Positions 42,146-50,754 of a DNA stretch of 64,000 nucleotides are shown one piece after another. The stretch comes from Melittangium boletus DSM 14713. Lineage in GTDB: Bacteria > Myxococcota > Myxococcia > Myxococcales > Myxococcaceae. The notes under the pieces are model-generated. The model did no database searches and was not told the DNA's origin. It saw only the letters and a list, made by a program, of their open reading frames with translations. The stretch is from the NCBI RefSeq assembly GCF_002305855.1, contig NZ_CP022163.1, forward strand, positions 5,332,292 to 5,396,291, written 5' to 3'. Within the stretch, counting starts at the first letter, position 1. Each line of letters begins with the position of its first letter. The translations under genes were made by a program, and so were the position numbers.

Positions 42146-43063
42146 TCACCAGTAGCTGGACTCGGAGGAGCTGCCCCGACGGATGCCGATGCCACCGTCC
42201 GAGCCCAGTGCGTCCGTGTGCTGGAGGTTCGCCAGGGCGAGCGCGTCGCGCGCCTCCTGGGTCTGCACGTCGGGCCGGTTCTTGACGATGAGCATGCCGC
42301 CGGTGCCCTGCTCGTGCTTGGCCTTGTTGACGGCCTTCTCGAGCTGCGCCTTGGACAGCCAGTACTCGCCGTTGACGGGATCCTTCACGCGGTAGAGGTC
42401 ATCCGCCGCGTGGGCGCTCTTGCCCTTGTTGACGCCGTCGATGGTGATCCAGTGCAGCGAGCCCTTCTCGTCCGGGGAGGTCGCCTTGGCGCCCGGGGGG
42501 CGGGGCAGGGCGCTGGAGTCCACCAGGGCCATGCCGAACTGGCCCTTGCTGATGGCCTCGTCCATGGCGTCGGTGTCGTAGTCACCGAAGCCCCGGACGA
42601 CCTCCTTGCCGCCCTGGCCCATCAACACGCCCATCTCGCGCGCGGTCGTGTCTTCCGTCAGGTCGACCACCACCTGCTCGCGCAGCGCCTCGTTGCGGTT
42701 GCTGCTCTCGGCGGCGCGCTCGACGTTGTCGAGGAGCTGCTCGTTGGAGGCACAGGGGTCCGTGGCGCCGAAGATGGACGCCGCCGTCGCCTTGCCACAG
42801 GTGGTCTCCGTGGGCTGGGCCACGGTCTTCGCGTCACTGGAGAACCCCTGGCTGGTCTTGGCCTCGGCCGCGTCGTTGACGGGCGGGCACGCGTCGTCGG
42901 CGGAGGGGATGAACGAGTCGCGCAGGTGCTCCGGCAGGACGGAGGGCCGCGGAGGAGGTGGGGCGGCCTGCTCGGCTACCCGGGGATGCTCTTCGTTCCG
43001 GGGCGCGACCTGTTGAGGAGGCCAGCGCGAGGACGGGACGTTCGAATGGATGGGGATACCCAT
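42146..43063 (-). CDS. Papain-fold (C39-like) cysteine peptidase candidate without signal peptide
   Basis: A 305-residue protein. Residues 1-80 are Pro-rich and look disordered. Thereafter the order Cys89 (ETTCGKATAASI), His204 (SLHWITIDGV) and Asp228 (RVKDPVNGEYWLS) fits a Cys-His-Asp papain-like catalytic triad of the peptidase C39 type. HW followed by DP and a strand-turn-strand is characteristic. The C-terminal 40 residues are Ser/Gly-rich and end in SSSESSYW. No Sec signal is present, so it may act in the cytosol or be exported by a specialised route as an effector. GAGGAG six bases before the ATG at 43063 supports the start. It is divergent from a Ser/Thr kinase gene, 130 bp away. Confidence 0.6.
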   Translation of the reverse strand: MGIPIHSNVPSSRWPPQQVAPRNEEHPRVAEQAAPPPPRPSVLPEHLRDSFIPSADDACPPVNDAAEAKTSQGFSSDAKTVAQPTETTCGKATAASIFGATDPCASNEQLLDNVERAAESSNRNEALREQVVVDLTEDTTAREMGVLMGQGGKEVVRGFGDYDTDAMDEAISKGQFGMALVDSSALPRPPGAKATSPDEKGSLHWITIDGVNKGKSAHAADDLYRVKDPVNGEYWLSKAQLEKAVNKAKHEQGTGGMLIVKNRPDVQTQEARDALALANLQHTDALGSDGGIGIRRGSSSESSYW

Positions 43064-43193
43064 GGGCGGCTCCTCGTCGGTAATAAGGTGCATGGGGGCA
43101 AGACATCGCCCTGGAGTGGTTATCGCGAACAGCCGCTGGAAAGTTTCCTCATCCTCCCAAAAAATCGAAAACCATTAGACTCCCGCCGAGTCC

Positions 43194-45941
43194 ATGTCCA
43201 AGAGCGATGACAGGCAGGTCGGCTCCGTCGAGCCGGATGAGGAGAAGACGGAAGCCGCTGCCCCGCCCCCTCCCCGCTCCGCGCGCAGTGGTGCCTCTTC
43301 GTCGAACACCGGCGAGTCGGCGGGACGGAATTCACGGCGGCCGCCGCCGGACCGTCAGGTGGGCCGCTTCATTCCCCTCAAGGTGTTGGGCCAGGGCGGC
43401 ATGGGCGTGGTGTACGCGGCCTATGATCCGGATCTGGACCGCAAGGTGGCCCTCAAGCTGTTGCTGGTGAAGGACGAGGGCACGGACCTGCAGGCGGGCA
43501 AGGCCCGGCTGATGCGCGAGGCCCAGGCCATGGCCCGGGTGTCCCACCCCCACGTCATCCCCGTCTTCGAGGTGGGCACCTGGGGCGATCAGGTGTTCGT
43601 GGCCATGGAGCTGGTGGAGGGGGGCACGCTGCGCGAATGGTCGCAGGCGCGGCCGCGCTCCTGGCGCGAGGTGTTGGAGAAGTACCTCGCCGCGGGACAG
43701 GGGCTGGCGGCCGCGCACGCCGCGGGGCTCGTGCACCGCGATTTCAAGCCCGCCAACGTGCTGGTGGGCCACAACGGCCGCGTCTACGTCACCGACTTCG
43801 GCCTGGCGCGCCAGGTGGCCCCGCCCGAGCAGGCGCGGCTTCCCTCCGAGGAGGACACGCTGCCGCCCGAGAGCGTGGGGGCGTCCGCCCTGGCCGGGTC
43901 GCTCACCCTGTCGGGCGTGGTGCTCGGAACGCCTCGTTATATGTCGCCGGAGCAGTTCCGGGGGGACGCGCTGGACGCGCGCTCGGACCAGTTCAGCTTC
44001 TGCGCGGCGCTGTACATGGGGCTCTACGGCTCACGCCCGTTCGAGCCGGAGCGCATGTCCCGCGCCGCGCGGCACTCCTCCCGGGCGCTCTCGGGTCCGC
44101 CCTCGGGGGGAGCCGGGAGCCGCCCCCTGCATGCGCAGGCCACCGCCTCCATCATCCAGGAGCCTCCCCGGGACGCGAAGGTGCCCGCCTGGGTGCGGCG
44201 CGCCGTGATGCGGGGGTTGTCGCTGGAGCCGTCCGAGCGCTTCGACTCCATGGAGGCGCTGCTGACGGCGCTGTCCCAGGAGCAACGGCTGGCGCGGCGG
44301 CGGCGATGGCTGGGCGCCGCGGCCCTGGGGACCCTGGCGCTGACGGCGGCGGGGGGCGCGGTGGTCTGGCGCTCGAGGGTGTGCGCGGGCGGCGAGCGGC
44401 TCATGTCCGAGGTGTGGGGCGGGTCCGCGCATGACCAGGTGCGTGCCTCCTTCCTGAAGAGCGGGGGTCCCCTGGCCGAGCAGATGTTCCAGCGCGCCGC
44501 TGGCGTGCTCGATGGCTACGCGTCCTCGTGGACCCGACAGCACACCGAGGCCTGCGAGGCCACGCGCCTGCGCGGGGAGCGCTCGGAGCTGCTCTGGTCC
44601 CAGCAGGTGGTGTGTCTGGAGCGCCGCCGCGAGGACATGCGGGCGCTCGTGAAGGTGCTGGGCGCGGCGGACCGCAAGGGCGTGGAGAAGTCGCTGGACG
44701 CGGTGTACGCGCTGTCCTCACCCGAGGATTGCGCGAACCTGGAGGCGCTGGCCGAGCTCCAGCCCCGGCCCGCGGACCCCACCCGGCGCGCACAATTGGA
44801 GTCGCTGGAGGCGCGGCTGGGCGAGGTCAAGGCCTTGCTCGACGTGAGCCACTACCCCGAGGCCTTGGCCCAGGCCCGACAGCTCGCGCCCCAGGTGGAG
44901 GCCACGGGCTACCTTCCCCTGATGGCGGAGCAGCGCTTCCATGAGGGGTGGCTCCAGGCCCTGCTGGGCGAGAAGCAGGAGGGGGCCCGGTTGCTGGAGC
45001 AGGCCGTCTACGACGCCACGACGGGGCGCGCGGACCGCCTGGAGGTGTCCATCCTCAACAAGCTGCTCTACGTGACGGGCGAGCGGAAACACTACGAGGA
45101 CGCGGAGCGTTGGGCCCGGTTGGGCGAGGCCACGGTGCGCAGGCTCGGCGGTGACGCGGTGCTGGAGAGCGACCTGTTGGCCAATCGCGCCAACGTGGCC
45201 CTCATGCGAGGCAAGCCCGAGCTGGCCGTCCCCCTGATGGAGAAGGCGAGCTCGCTGCTCGAGGGATTGCCGCCGGGGCATCCCAAGCGGGCGCGCATGA
45301 CGTTCAACCATGGGCGGGCCCTGCTGGAGCTGGGCGAGACGGAGCGGGCGGTGGCCATCCTGAAGGAGGCGCTGCGTCAGACGGAAGCCGCGGTGGGTCC
45401 CCAGCACCTGGACACGGCGCGGCGCCACCAGGCGCTCGCGATGGCGCTGATGGACCAGAAGCACTTCGAGGAAGGGCTGACGCATGCGCGCGCCTCGGCC
45501 GCCGGCTTCCAGTCCCTGGGCGAGGTGGACCCCATTCCCCTGTCCGAGGCGCTGGACATGGAAGGCATGTGCTTCCTGGGGCTCAAACGATACGAGGAGG
45601 CGCTGCGGGTCTACCAGGAGGCGCTGAGCCTCAAGCAGCGGAAGCTGGCTCCCGACGACGAGCTGCTCCAGTACTCCCATGATGGGGTGGGTCAGGCGTT
45701 GCTCGGGCTGGGCCGTACGCGCGAGGCCGTCTCCGTGCTGCGGCGGGCCCTCGCCTTCACCTCCGCCCCGGACGAGGTGTTGGCCGACACGGGCTTCGCC
45801 CTGGCGAACGCGTTGTGGAAGGAGGGCCAGGGCCGGGAGGCCCGCGTCGAGGCGGCCCGTGCCCAGGAGCGCTTCACCCAGGCGGGCAAGAGCCAGCGCG
45901 CCGCCGAGGTCCAGGCCTGGATGACCGCGCTCGCGCCGTGA
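43194..45941 (+). CDS. Eukaryote-type Ser/Thr protein kinase with TPR-rich sensor region
   Basis: A 915-residue membrane kinase. After a Pro/Ser-rich leader of 55 residues comes a complete kinase domain (about 57-370): glycine loop GQGGMGVVY, Lys in KVALKLLL, catalytic loop HRDFKPANVL, VTDFGLARQ and GTPRYMSPEQF. The loop between DFG and SPEQ is enlarged. A single membrane helix (WLGAAALGTLALTAAGGAVVW, about 382-402) is followed by about 500 residues of helical repeats of TPR type in the periplasm, for example ALLELGETERAVAILKEAL and CFLGLKRYEEALRVYQEAL. Myxobacteria have many such kinases. It is divergent from the cysteine peptidase gene and followed by a hybrid sensor kinase gene. The target is unknown. 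Confidence 0.93.
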   Translation: MSKSDDRQVGSVEPDEEKTEAAAPPPPRSARSGASSSNTGESAGRNSRRPPPDRQVGRFIPLKVLGQGGMGVVYAAYDPDLDRKVALKLLLVKDEGTDLQAGKARLMREAQAMARVSHPHVIPVFEVGTWGDQVFVAMELVEGGTLREWSQARPRSWREVLEKYLAAGQGLAAAHAAGLVHRDFKPANVLVGHNGRVYVTDFGLARQVAPPEQARLPSEEDTLPPESVGASALAGSLTLSGVVLGTPRYMSPEQFRGDALDARSDQFSFCAALYMGLYGSRPFEPERMSRAARHSSRALSGPPSGGAGSRPLHAQATASIIQEPPRDAKVPAWVRRAVMRGLSLEPSERFDSMEALLTALSQEQRLARRRRWLGAAALGTLALTAAGGAVVWRSRVCAGGERLMSEVWGGSAHDQVRASFLKSGGPLAEQMFQRAAGVLDGYASSWTRQHTEACEATRLRGERSELLWSQQVVCLERRREDMRALVKVLGAADRKGVEKSLDAVYALSSPEDCANLEALAELQPRPADPTRRAQLESLEARLGEVKALLDVSHYPEALAQARQLAPQVEATGYLPLMAEQRFHEGWLQALLGEKQEGARLLEQAVYDATTGRADRLEVSILNKLLYVTGERKHYEDAERWARLGEATVRRLGGDAVLESDLLANRANVALMRGKPELAVPLMEKASSLLEGLPPGHPKRARMTFNHGRALLELGETERAVAILKEALRQTEAAVGPQHLDTARRHQALAMALMDQKHFEEGLTHARASAAGFQSLGEVDPIPLSEALDMEGMCFLGLKRYEEALRVYQEALSLKQRKLAPDDELLQYSHDGVGQALLGLGRTREAVSVLRRALAFTSAPDEVLADTGFALANALWKEGQGREARVEAARAQERFTQAGKSQRAAEVQAWMTALAP

Positions 45942-46021
45942 CCTGGCGCTTTCGTTTGGGGGAGCCCCCCGGCATAGTGGGGCGAGAGGGGGGCGTTGTA
46001 CCGTCCAGTACCGCCGCGACC

Positions 46022-48442
46022 ATGAGTACCGAGATTCGTCCAGCCGCCTCGCCCGATGAGCCCCAGGCGCCATGTCCGCCCACGTGTGCCAGCGTGCTCG
46101 TCGCGGACGATGACGAGGCGAGCCGCTACATGCTCGAGCGGGCGCTCGGCTCCCTCGGCCAGCGGATCGTCCTGGTGGAAACGGGCGAGGAGGCCCTGGA
46201 GCTGGCGGCCCAGCAGGACTTCGCCGCCATCGTGCTGGACATCGGGCTGCCGGGCGCCAGTGGCTTCGAGGTGGCCCGGGCCCTCAAGCGCCAGGAGCGC
46301 AGCCAGCACACGCCCCTGCTCTTCGTCACCGGGCAGCAGTATACGGAAGCGCTCGTCACCCAGGCCTATGCCACGGGGGCCTCGGATCTCCTCACCAAGC
46401 CGTTCAACCCCGACGTGCTCAACACCAAGCTGCGCGTCTTCGTGGACCTGTACCTGCAGCGTCAGCACCTGGAGGCGCAGCGGCGGGAGTTGCTCGCGCG
46501 CACGCGGGCGCTGGAGGAGAGCCGCCACTCCCTGTCCGAGTCGCGCGAGAGCCTGGGACGCACCAGCGCCGAGCACGCCCGGTTGCACGCCCTCTTCTCG
46601 CAGGCGCCCCTGGCCATCGCCATCCTCCGGGGTCCGAGGCTCATGATCGAGCTGGCCAACCCCCTGGCGTGCCGCATCTGGGGCCGCCCCCTGGAGGAGC
46701 TGCTCGGCCGGTCCTTCCTCGAGGCGCCGCCGAGTCCGGACGCCGCGGTCGCGATCCCCATTCTCCAGCGGGTGTTCGACACCGGGATCGCCTACGTGGG
46801 CAAGGAGCTGCCCCTGCGTCTCGTGCGCTACGAGGAGGGGGCTCCCGAGGACACGTATTTCAGCCTCGTCTACGAGCCCATGCGCGATGGCGAGGGCCGC
46901 GTCGAGGGCATCATCGCCGTGGCCTCGGAGGTGACCGATGGCGTGCGGGCCCGCCGCCGCGCCGAGTCGGTGCAGGCCGAGCTGGAGGCCATCTTCGAGA
47001 GCATCCCCGACGCGGCCTACGTGGGCGATCTCTCGGGCATCAAACGCGCCAACCGCAAGGCCCTGGACATGTTGGGCTATTCGGACATGGAGGACTTGAA
47101 TGTCCACATCTCCGAGCTGGCCTCCCGGGTGCGGGTGCGCCAGGCGGACACGGGCGAGCTCGTGCCCCCGGAGCATACGGGCTTCGTCCGGGCACTCGCG
47201 GGCGAGTCGGAGGCGCGCGACTACCTCGTCTACAACGCGGCCCTGGCGCGCGACGTGCGCGTGCGCTCGGCGGCCAATCCCGTGAGGATCGGGGGCAAGG
47301 TGGCCGCCGCCGTCGTCGTCAACACGGACATCACCGAGCGCCACGCCGTCGAGGAGTCCCTGCGCCGCAGCGAGGAGGAGCTGCGCACGCTGGCGGACTC
47401 CATTCCCCAGGCGGTGTGGACCACCTCCGCGGATGGCGCGCTCACCTACGCCAACAGCGCCATGGTGCACTACACCGGTCTGCGGCTCGAGGAACTGCTG
47501 GGCACGGGCTTCCTGCGGATGATCTCCCCGGACACGCGGGAGCAGGCCACCGGGCTGATGGCACGCTACCTGGGCGAGGGCGAGCCCTATGAGTGCGAGA
47601 TGTGCTGGCTCCGCCTGGATGGCGCCATGCGCTGGCACCTCGTGCGGGTGGTGCCGCTCAAGTCCTCCTCGGGGATGGTGATGCGGTGGCTGGGCACGGC
47701 GACGGACGTGCACGACCTGCGGCAGTCCCAGTCCGAGACCCAGCGGCGCGCCGACTTCGAGCAGCAGCTCATCGGCATCGTCAGCCACGATCTGCGCAAC
47801 CCCCTGAGCGCCATCCTCCTGGGGGTGACCGCCCTGGCGCGCCGCGAGGGGCTGGATGACAGGAGCCGCAAATCCCTCCTGCGCATCCAGTCCAGCGCCG
47901 AGCGCGCCGTGCGGATGATCCGCGATCTGCTCGACTTCACCCAGGCGCGGCTCGGGGGCGGCATTCCCCTCAAGCGCCAGCGCGCGGACCTGCACCTGGT
48001 GACCCGGAGCGTGCTGGAGGAAGTGGAGGCGACCAACCCCGGCCGCGAGGTGGTGACCCGGTATTCCGGAGACGGCCAGGGCGAGTGGGACGCGGATCGC
48101 ATCGCGCAGGTGATCCAGAACCTGGTCACCAACGCCCTCAAGTACAGCCCCCCCGATACCCAGGTGCGCGTGGAAGCGGTGGGCGAGGACGGCGGGGTGA
48201 CGCTGTCCGTGCACAACCTGGGCGAGCCCATCCCCAGCGAGCGGGGCGGGAGCCTCTTCGAGCCCCTGCAGCGCGCCACCGCCGATGTGGACCAGGCGGG
48301 GCGCAGCGTGGGCCTGGGTCTGTACATCGTGGATCAGATCGTCCGCGCGCATGGGGGCTCGGTCTCGATGCGCTCCAGCGCCTCGGAGGGCACCTCCTTC
48401 ATCGTGAAATTGCCGCGCGCCACCGACTCCTCGTCGCGTTGA
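46022..48442 (+). CDS. Soluble REC-PAS-PAS-PAS hybrid histidine kinase
   Basis: An 806-residue cytosolic protein. An N-terminal receiver domain (about 22-145: VLVADDDEAS, AIVLDIGLPG with the phospho-acceptor Asp, LTKPF) is followed by a coiled coil. Three PAS domains follow (about 190-310, 320-440 and 450-580; EAIFESIPDAAY, TLADSIPQAVWTT). The kinase core has the H-box GIVSHDLRNPLSAI, N-box QNLVTNALKYSP and RSVGLGLYIVDQIV. The D-box reads HNLGEPIP, so the usual DNG is replaced. The receiver at the front suggests input from another kinase. The ATG at 46022 is the first before the receiver domain; an upstream open frame overlaps the Ser/Thr kinase gene and is rejected. Confidence 0.9.
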   Translation: MSTEIRPAASPDEPQAPCPPTCASVLVADDDEASRYMLERALGSLGQRIVLVETGEEALELAAQQDFAAIVLDIGLPGASGFEVARALKRQERSQHTPLLFVTGQQYTEALVTQAYATGASDLLTKPFNPDVLNTKLRVFVDLYLQRQHLEAQRRELLARTRALEESRHSLSESRESLGRTSAEHARLHALFSQAPLAIAILRGPRLMIELANPLACRIWGRPLEELLGRSFLEAPPSPDAAVAIPILQRVFDTGIAYVGKELPLRLVRYEEGAPEDTYFSLVYEPMRDGEGRVEGIIAVASEVTDGVRARRRAESVQAELEAIFESIPDAAYVGDLSGIKRANRKALDMLGYSDMEDLNVHISELASRVRVRQADTGELVPPEHTGFVRALAGESEARDYLVYNAALARDVRVRSAANPVRIGGKVAAAVVVNTDITERHAVEESLRRSEEELRTLADSIPQAVWTTSADGALTYANSAMVHYTGLRLEELLGTGFLRMISPDTREQATGLMARYLGEGEPYECEMCWLRLDGAMRWHLVRVVPLKSSSGMVMRWLGTATDVHDLRQSQSETQRRADFEQQLIGIVSHDLRNPLSAILLGVTALARREGLDDRSRKSLLRIQSSAERAVRMIRDLLDFTQARLGGGIPLKRQRADLHLVTRSVLEEVEATNPGREVVTRYSGDGQGEWDADRIAQVIQNLVTNALKYSPPDTQVRVEAVGEDGGVTLSVHNLGEPIPSERGGSLFEPLQRATADVDQAGRSVGLGLYIVDQIVRAHGGSVSMRSSASEGTSFIVKLPRATDSSSR

Positions 48443-48446
48443 GGCT

Positions 48447-48475
48447 TGCTTCCCGCCCGGGGGCGGTGGGAAGCA
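48447..48475. repeat. Hairpin between kinase gene and GH3-family gene
   Basis: TGCTTCCC (48447-48454) and GGGAAGCA (48468-48475) pair over 8 bp around a GC-rich loop that can extend the stem. It begins five bases after the kinase stop and ends seven bases before the GH3-family ATG, so it may terminate the first transcript or mask the second gene's ribosome binding region. Confidence 0.5.
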
Positions 48476-48482
48476 GGCGCGC

Positions 48483-50177
48483 ATGTCTTCCCTCCCTTGG
48501 AGCACGTGGCTGGCCCTGCGGTTGATGCGCTTTCCGATGCACCGCGCCCGCCAGCGGTTCGAGGCCCAGGTGCGCGATGCCGCCCGGGTGAACGCGGACA
48601 CGCTGCGCGCCATCCTTCAGCACAACCGCCAGACCGCGTTCGGCCGTGCGCACGGCTTCGCCTCGCTGCGCACGGTGGCGGACTACCAGCGCGCCCTGCC
48701 CGTGCGCGAGTACGCGGACTTCCGGCCCGAGGTGGAGCGCATCGCCCGGGGCGAGCGGAATGTGTTGTGCGCGGACGAGGTGGAGTACCTGGGACTCACC
48801 TCGGGGACCACGGGACAGGCCAAGCGTCATCCCGTGACTGGGCGTCAACTCCGGCTGATGCAACGGGCCACGATGATTGGCTTCGCCGTGGTGCGGGAGT
48901 TCGTGCCCGCGGCGCGCAGCCCCGCCCAGGGCATGCTCTTGATGAACGCCCAGCTGCGCGAGCGCTCCGAGGGAGGCGTGCTGACGGGCAATCTTTCCTC
49001 CATCTCCCTGCATGCCTCCGCGCGCCGCGGCATGCCCCGGATCGTCACCTCGCCCCAGGCCGTCTTCCAACTGCGCAAGCACGCCGATGCGCTCTACCTG
49101 CACCTGCTCTTCGGTCTGCGGGAGCGCGGGCTGGGCTTCGTCCAGGCGCCGTTCGTCTCGGGACTCCTGGACCTGATGCACCTGTTGGAGCGGCGCGGGC
49201 CGGAGCTGGTGGAGGACCTGGGCCGGGGCGTGATTCGCGCGGAGCTCGAGCTGGAGCCGGACCAGCGCCGCGACCTGGAGGCCGTGTGGCGCCCCGCTCC
49301 CGCCCGGGCCCGGGAGCTCGCCCAGGCGCTCGAGGGCGGTGCGCGGGGTCTGGCGCGCCGGGTGTGGCCGGAGCTCGCCTTCGCCACCAGCATCATCGGC
49401 GCGAGTTTTTCCCTCTATACCCAGCAGCTCGCGCCCTTCCTGGAGGGCGTGCCGCTCTATCCCTCGACCTATATCTCCACCGAGGCGACGCTCGGCGTGG
49501 CGCCGGGCCTGGCGCCTCATTACGTCCCGATGCCGGGCGCGGCCTTCCTCGAGTTCATCCCCGAGGCCCACCTGGACGCGAATCCGCCCCCGGTGCTGCT
49601 GCCCGAGCAGCTCGTGGAGGGGGAGGCCTATGAGCTGGTGCTGACGACCTGGGCGGGCATGTACCGCTACCGCCTGGGCGATGTGGTGCGCGTGGTGGGA
49701 CGTCATGGGGGCGCCCCCCTGCTGGAGGTCCTCTACCGGCGTGGCACGTTGTTGAACCTGATGGGGGAGAAGACCTCGGAGCAGGCGACCCACCACGCCC
49801 TGCGCGAGGTGATGGACGCGCAAGGCCTGCACCTGTCCGACTACACCGTGGTGGAGGACACCCAGACGCTCCCGGGCCGCTACGCCTTCTTCGTCGAGCT
49901 CCAGCCCCGGGACGGCGTCCGCGTGGAGCCTCGGGAGCTGGGTCCGTCGCTCGATGCCTCCCTGCGGCGGGCCAACCCCGTGTACGCGCTGATCCGCGGC
50001 TCCGAGCGGCTGGGCTCCGCCGCGCTCCACCCGGTGACGCCGGGCACCTTCCAGGCCCTGCGCGAGGTGCTCGTGCGGCGGGGGGCCTCGCCCACCCAAG
50101 TCAAGGTGCCTCGCGCGGTGCGTGACCCGGAGCTCGTGGCGCTGCTGCGCGGTCATCGCTCCTCGCACGAAGGCTGA
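48483..50177 (+). CDS. GH3-family acyl-adenylating enzyme
   Basis: A 564-residue cytosolic protein of the GH3 family, which in plants conjugates jasmonate or auxin to amino acids through an adenylate. Bacterial members are poorly known. The ATP-binding loop is YLGLTSGTTGQAK, followed by a conserved STYISTEATLGVAPG, then LVLTTWAGMYRYRLGDVV and LLNLMGEKTSEQ. The C-terminal domain carries VEDTQTLPGRYAFFVEL and NPVYALIR. A carboxylic acid substrate is expected; the amine partner is unknown. A hairpin lies just before the start. lptC follows after 55 bp on the same strand, so GH3 may head the lpt transcript. Confidence 0.85.
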   Translation: MSSLPWSTWLALRLMRFPMHRARQRFEAQVRDAARVNADTLRAILQHNRQTAFGRAHGFASLRTVADYQRALPVREYADFRPEVERIARGERNVLCADEVEYLGLTSGTTGQAKRHPVTGRQLRLMQRATMIGFAVVREFVPAARSPAQGMLLMNAQLRERSEGGVLTGNLSSISLHASARRGMPRIVTSPQAVFQLRKHADALYLHLLFGLRERGLGFVQAPFVSGLLDLMHLLERRGPELVEDLGRGVIRAELELEPDQRRDLEAVWRPAPARARELAQALEGGARGLARRVWPELAFATSIIGASFSLYTQQLAPFLEGVPLYPSTYISTEATLGVAPGLAPHYVPMPGAAFLEFIPEAHLDANPPPVLLPEQLVEGEAYELVLTTWAGMYRYRLGDVVRVVGRHGGAPLLEVLYRRGTLLNLMGEKTSEQATHHALREVMDAQGLHLSDYTVVEDTQTLPGRYAFFVELQPRDGVRVEPRELGPSLDASLRRANPVYALIRGSERLGSAALHPVTPGTFQALREVLVRRGASPTQVKVPRAVRDPELVALLRGHRSSHEG

Positions 50178-50232
50178 CCAGGCGTGCGCTCGGATGGCGC
50201 ACCCGCCCCGGCCGGGTGATAGAGAGGAGCCC

Positions 50233-50754
50233 GTGCCACGCGCCGTCCTTCTCGCCTCTGGTTTGCTCCTCCTGGGCGGAGCCTGTTCGCCGCCTTCCGG
50301 GCTCGCGGACGCCTCCGCTCCCCCCGCCGTGGTGATGCGTGGGGTGCGGCTGCGCTCGTTCGACGGGGACACGCCCTCCCTGTCCGGCCACGCGGAACGG
50401 GCCACCTACGAGCGCAATGGCGAGCTCACCGCCACCCAGGCCACGCTCCAGGTTCCGGGCAAGACGCCCGCGGACGTGACGGTGGTTCGCGCGGCGCTCA
50501 TGGAGGGCAACCTGGGCTCGCGGCGGATGGTGGCCTCCGGAGGCGTGGAGGTGCGCACCGGCTCCGGCATGGTGGCGCGCACCCCCCGGGCCACCTACGA
50601 CGGCGTCCAGCAGGTGGCCGAGGGGAACGAGGGCGTCCAGGTCCAGGCTCCGGACTACCGCCTGCGCGCCGACTCCTTCTCGCTGTCCGCTCCGGATGGG
50701 CGCTTCACCTTCGAGGGCTCGGTCCAGACCGTGCTGGAGTCCACGCATGATTGA
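50233..50754 (+). CDS. lptC: LPS export protein LptC
   Basis: A 173-residue inner-membrane-anchored periplasmic protein that passes lipopolysaccharide from LptB2FG to LptA. The N-terminal hydrophobic segment (AVLLASGLLLLGGAC) could be a lipoprotein signal or, as in E. coli, an anchor. The rest is a beta-jellyroll of the OstA type with VMRGVRLRSFDGDTPSLSGHA, ATYERNGELTATQ and ASGGVEVRTGSG strands. The GTG at 50233 has GGAG closely upstream. Its end overlaps the lptA start by eight bases, and lptA-lptB-rpoN follow in the common order, which secures the identification despite low sequence conservation. Confidence 0.8.
   Translation: MPRAVLLASGLLLLGGACSPPSGLADASAPPAVVMRGVRLRSFDGDTPSLSGHAERATYERNGELTATQATLQVPGKTPADVTVVRAALMEGNLGSRRMVASGGVEVRTGSGMVARTPRATYDGVQQVAEGNEGVQVQAPDYRLRADSFSLSAPDGRFTFEGSVQTVLESTHD

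Noticed and set aside
45960..45980. Terminator at GGGGGAGCCCCCC after the Ser/Thr kinase gene
   Set aside because: The stem is only five base pairs around a very short loop with no T-run; too weak to call.
45692..48613. Long minus-strand frame opposite the hybrid kinase gene
   Set aside because: Its composition mirrors the opposite strand, and the plus-strand gene has complete REC, PAS and kinase motifs.
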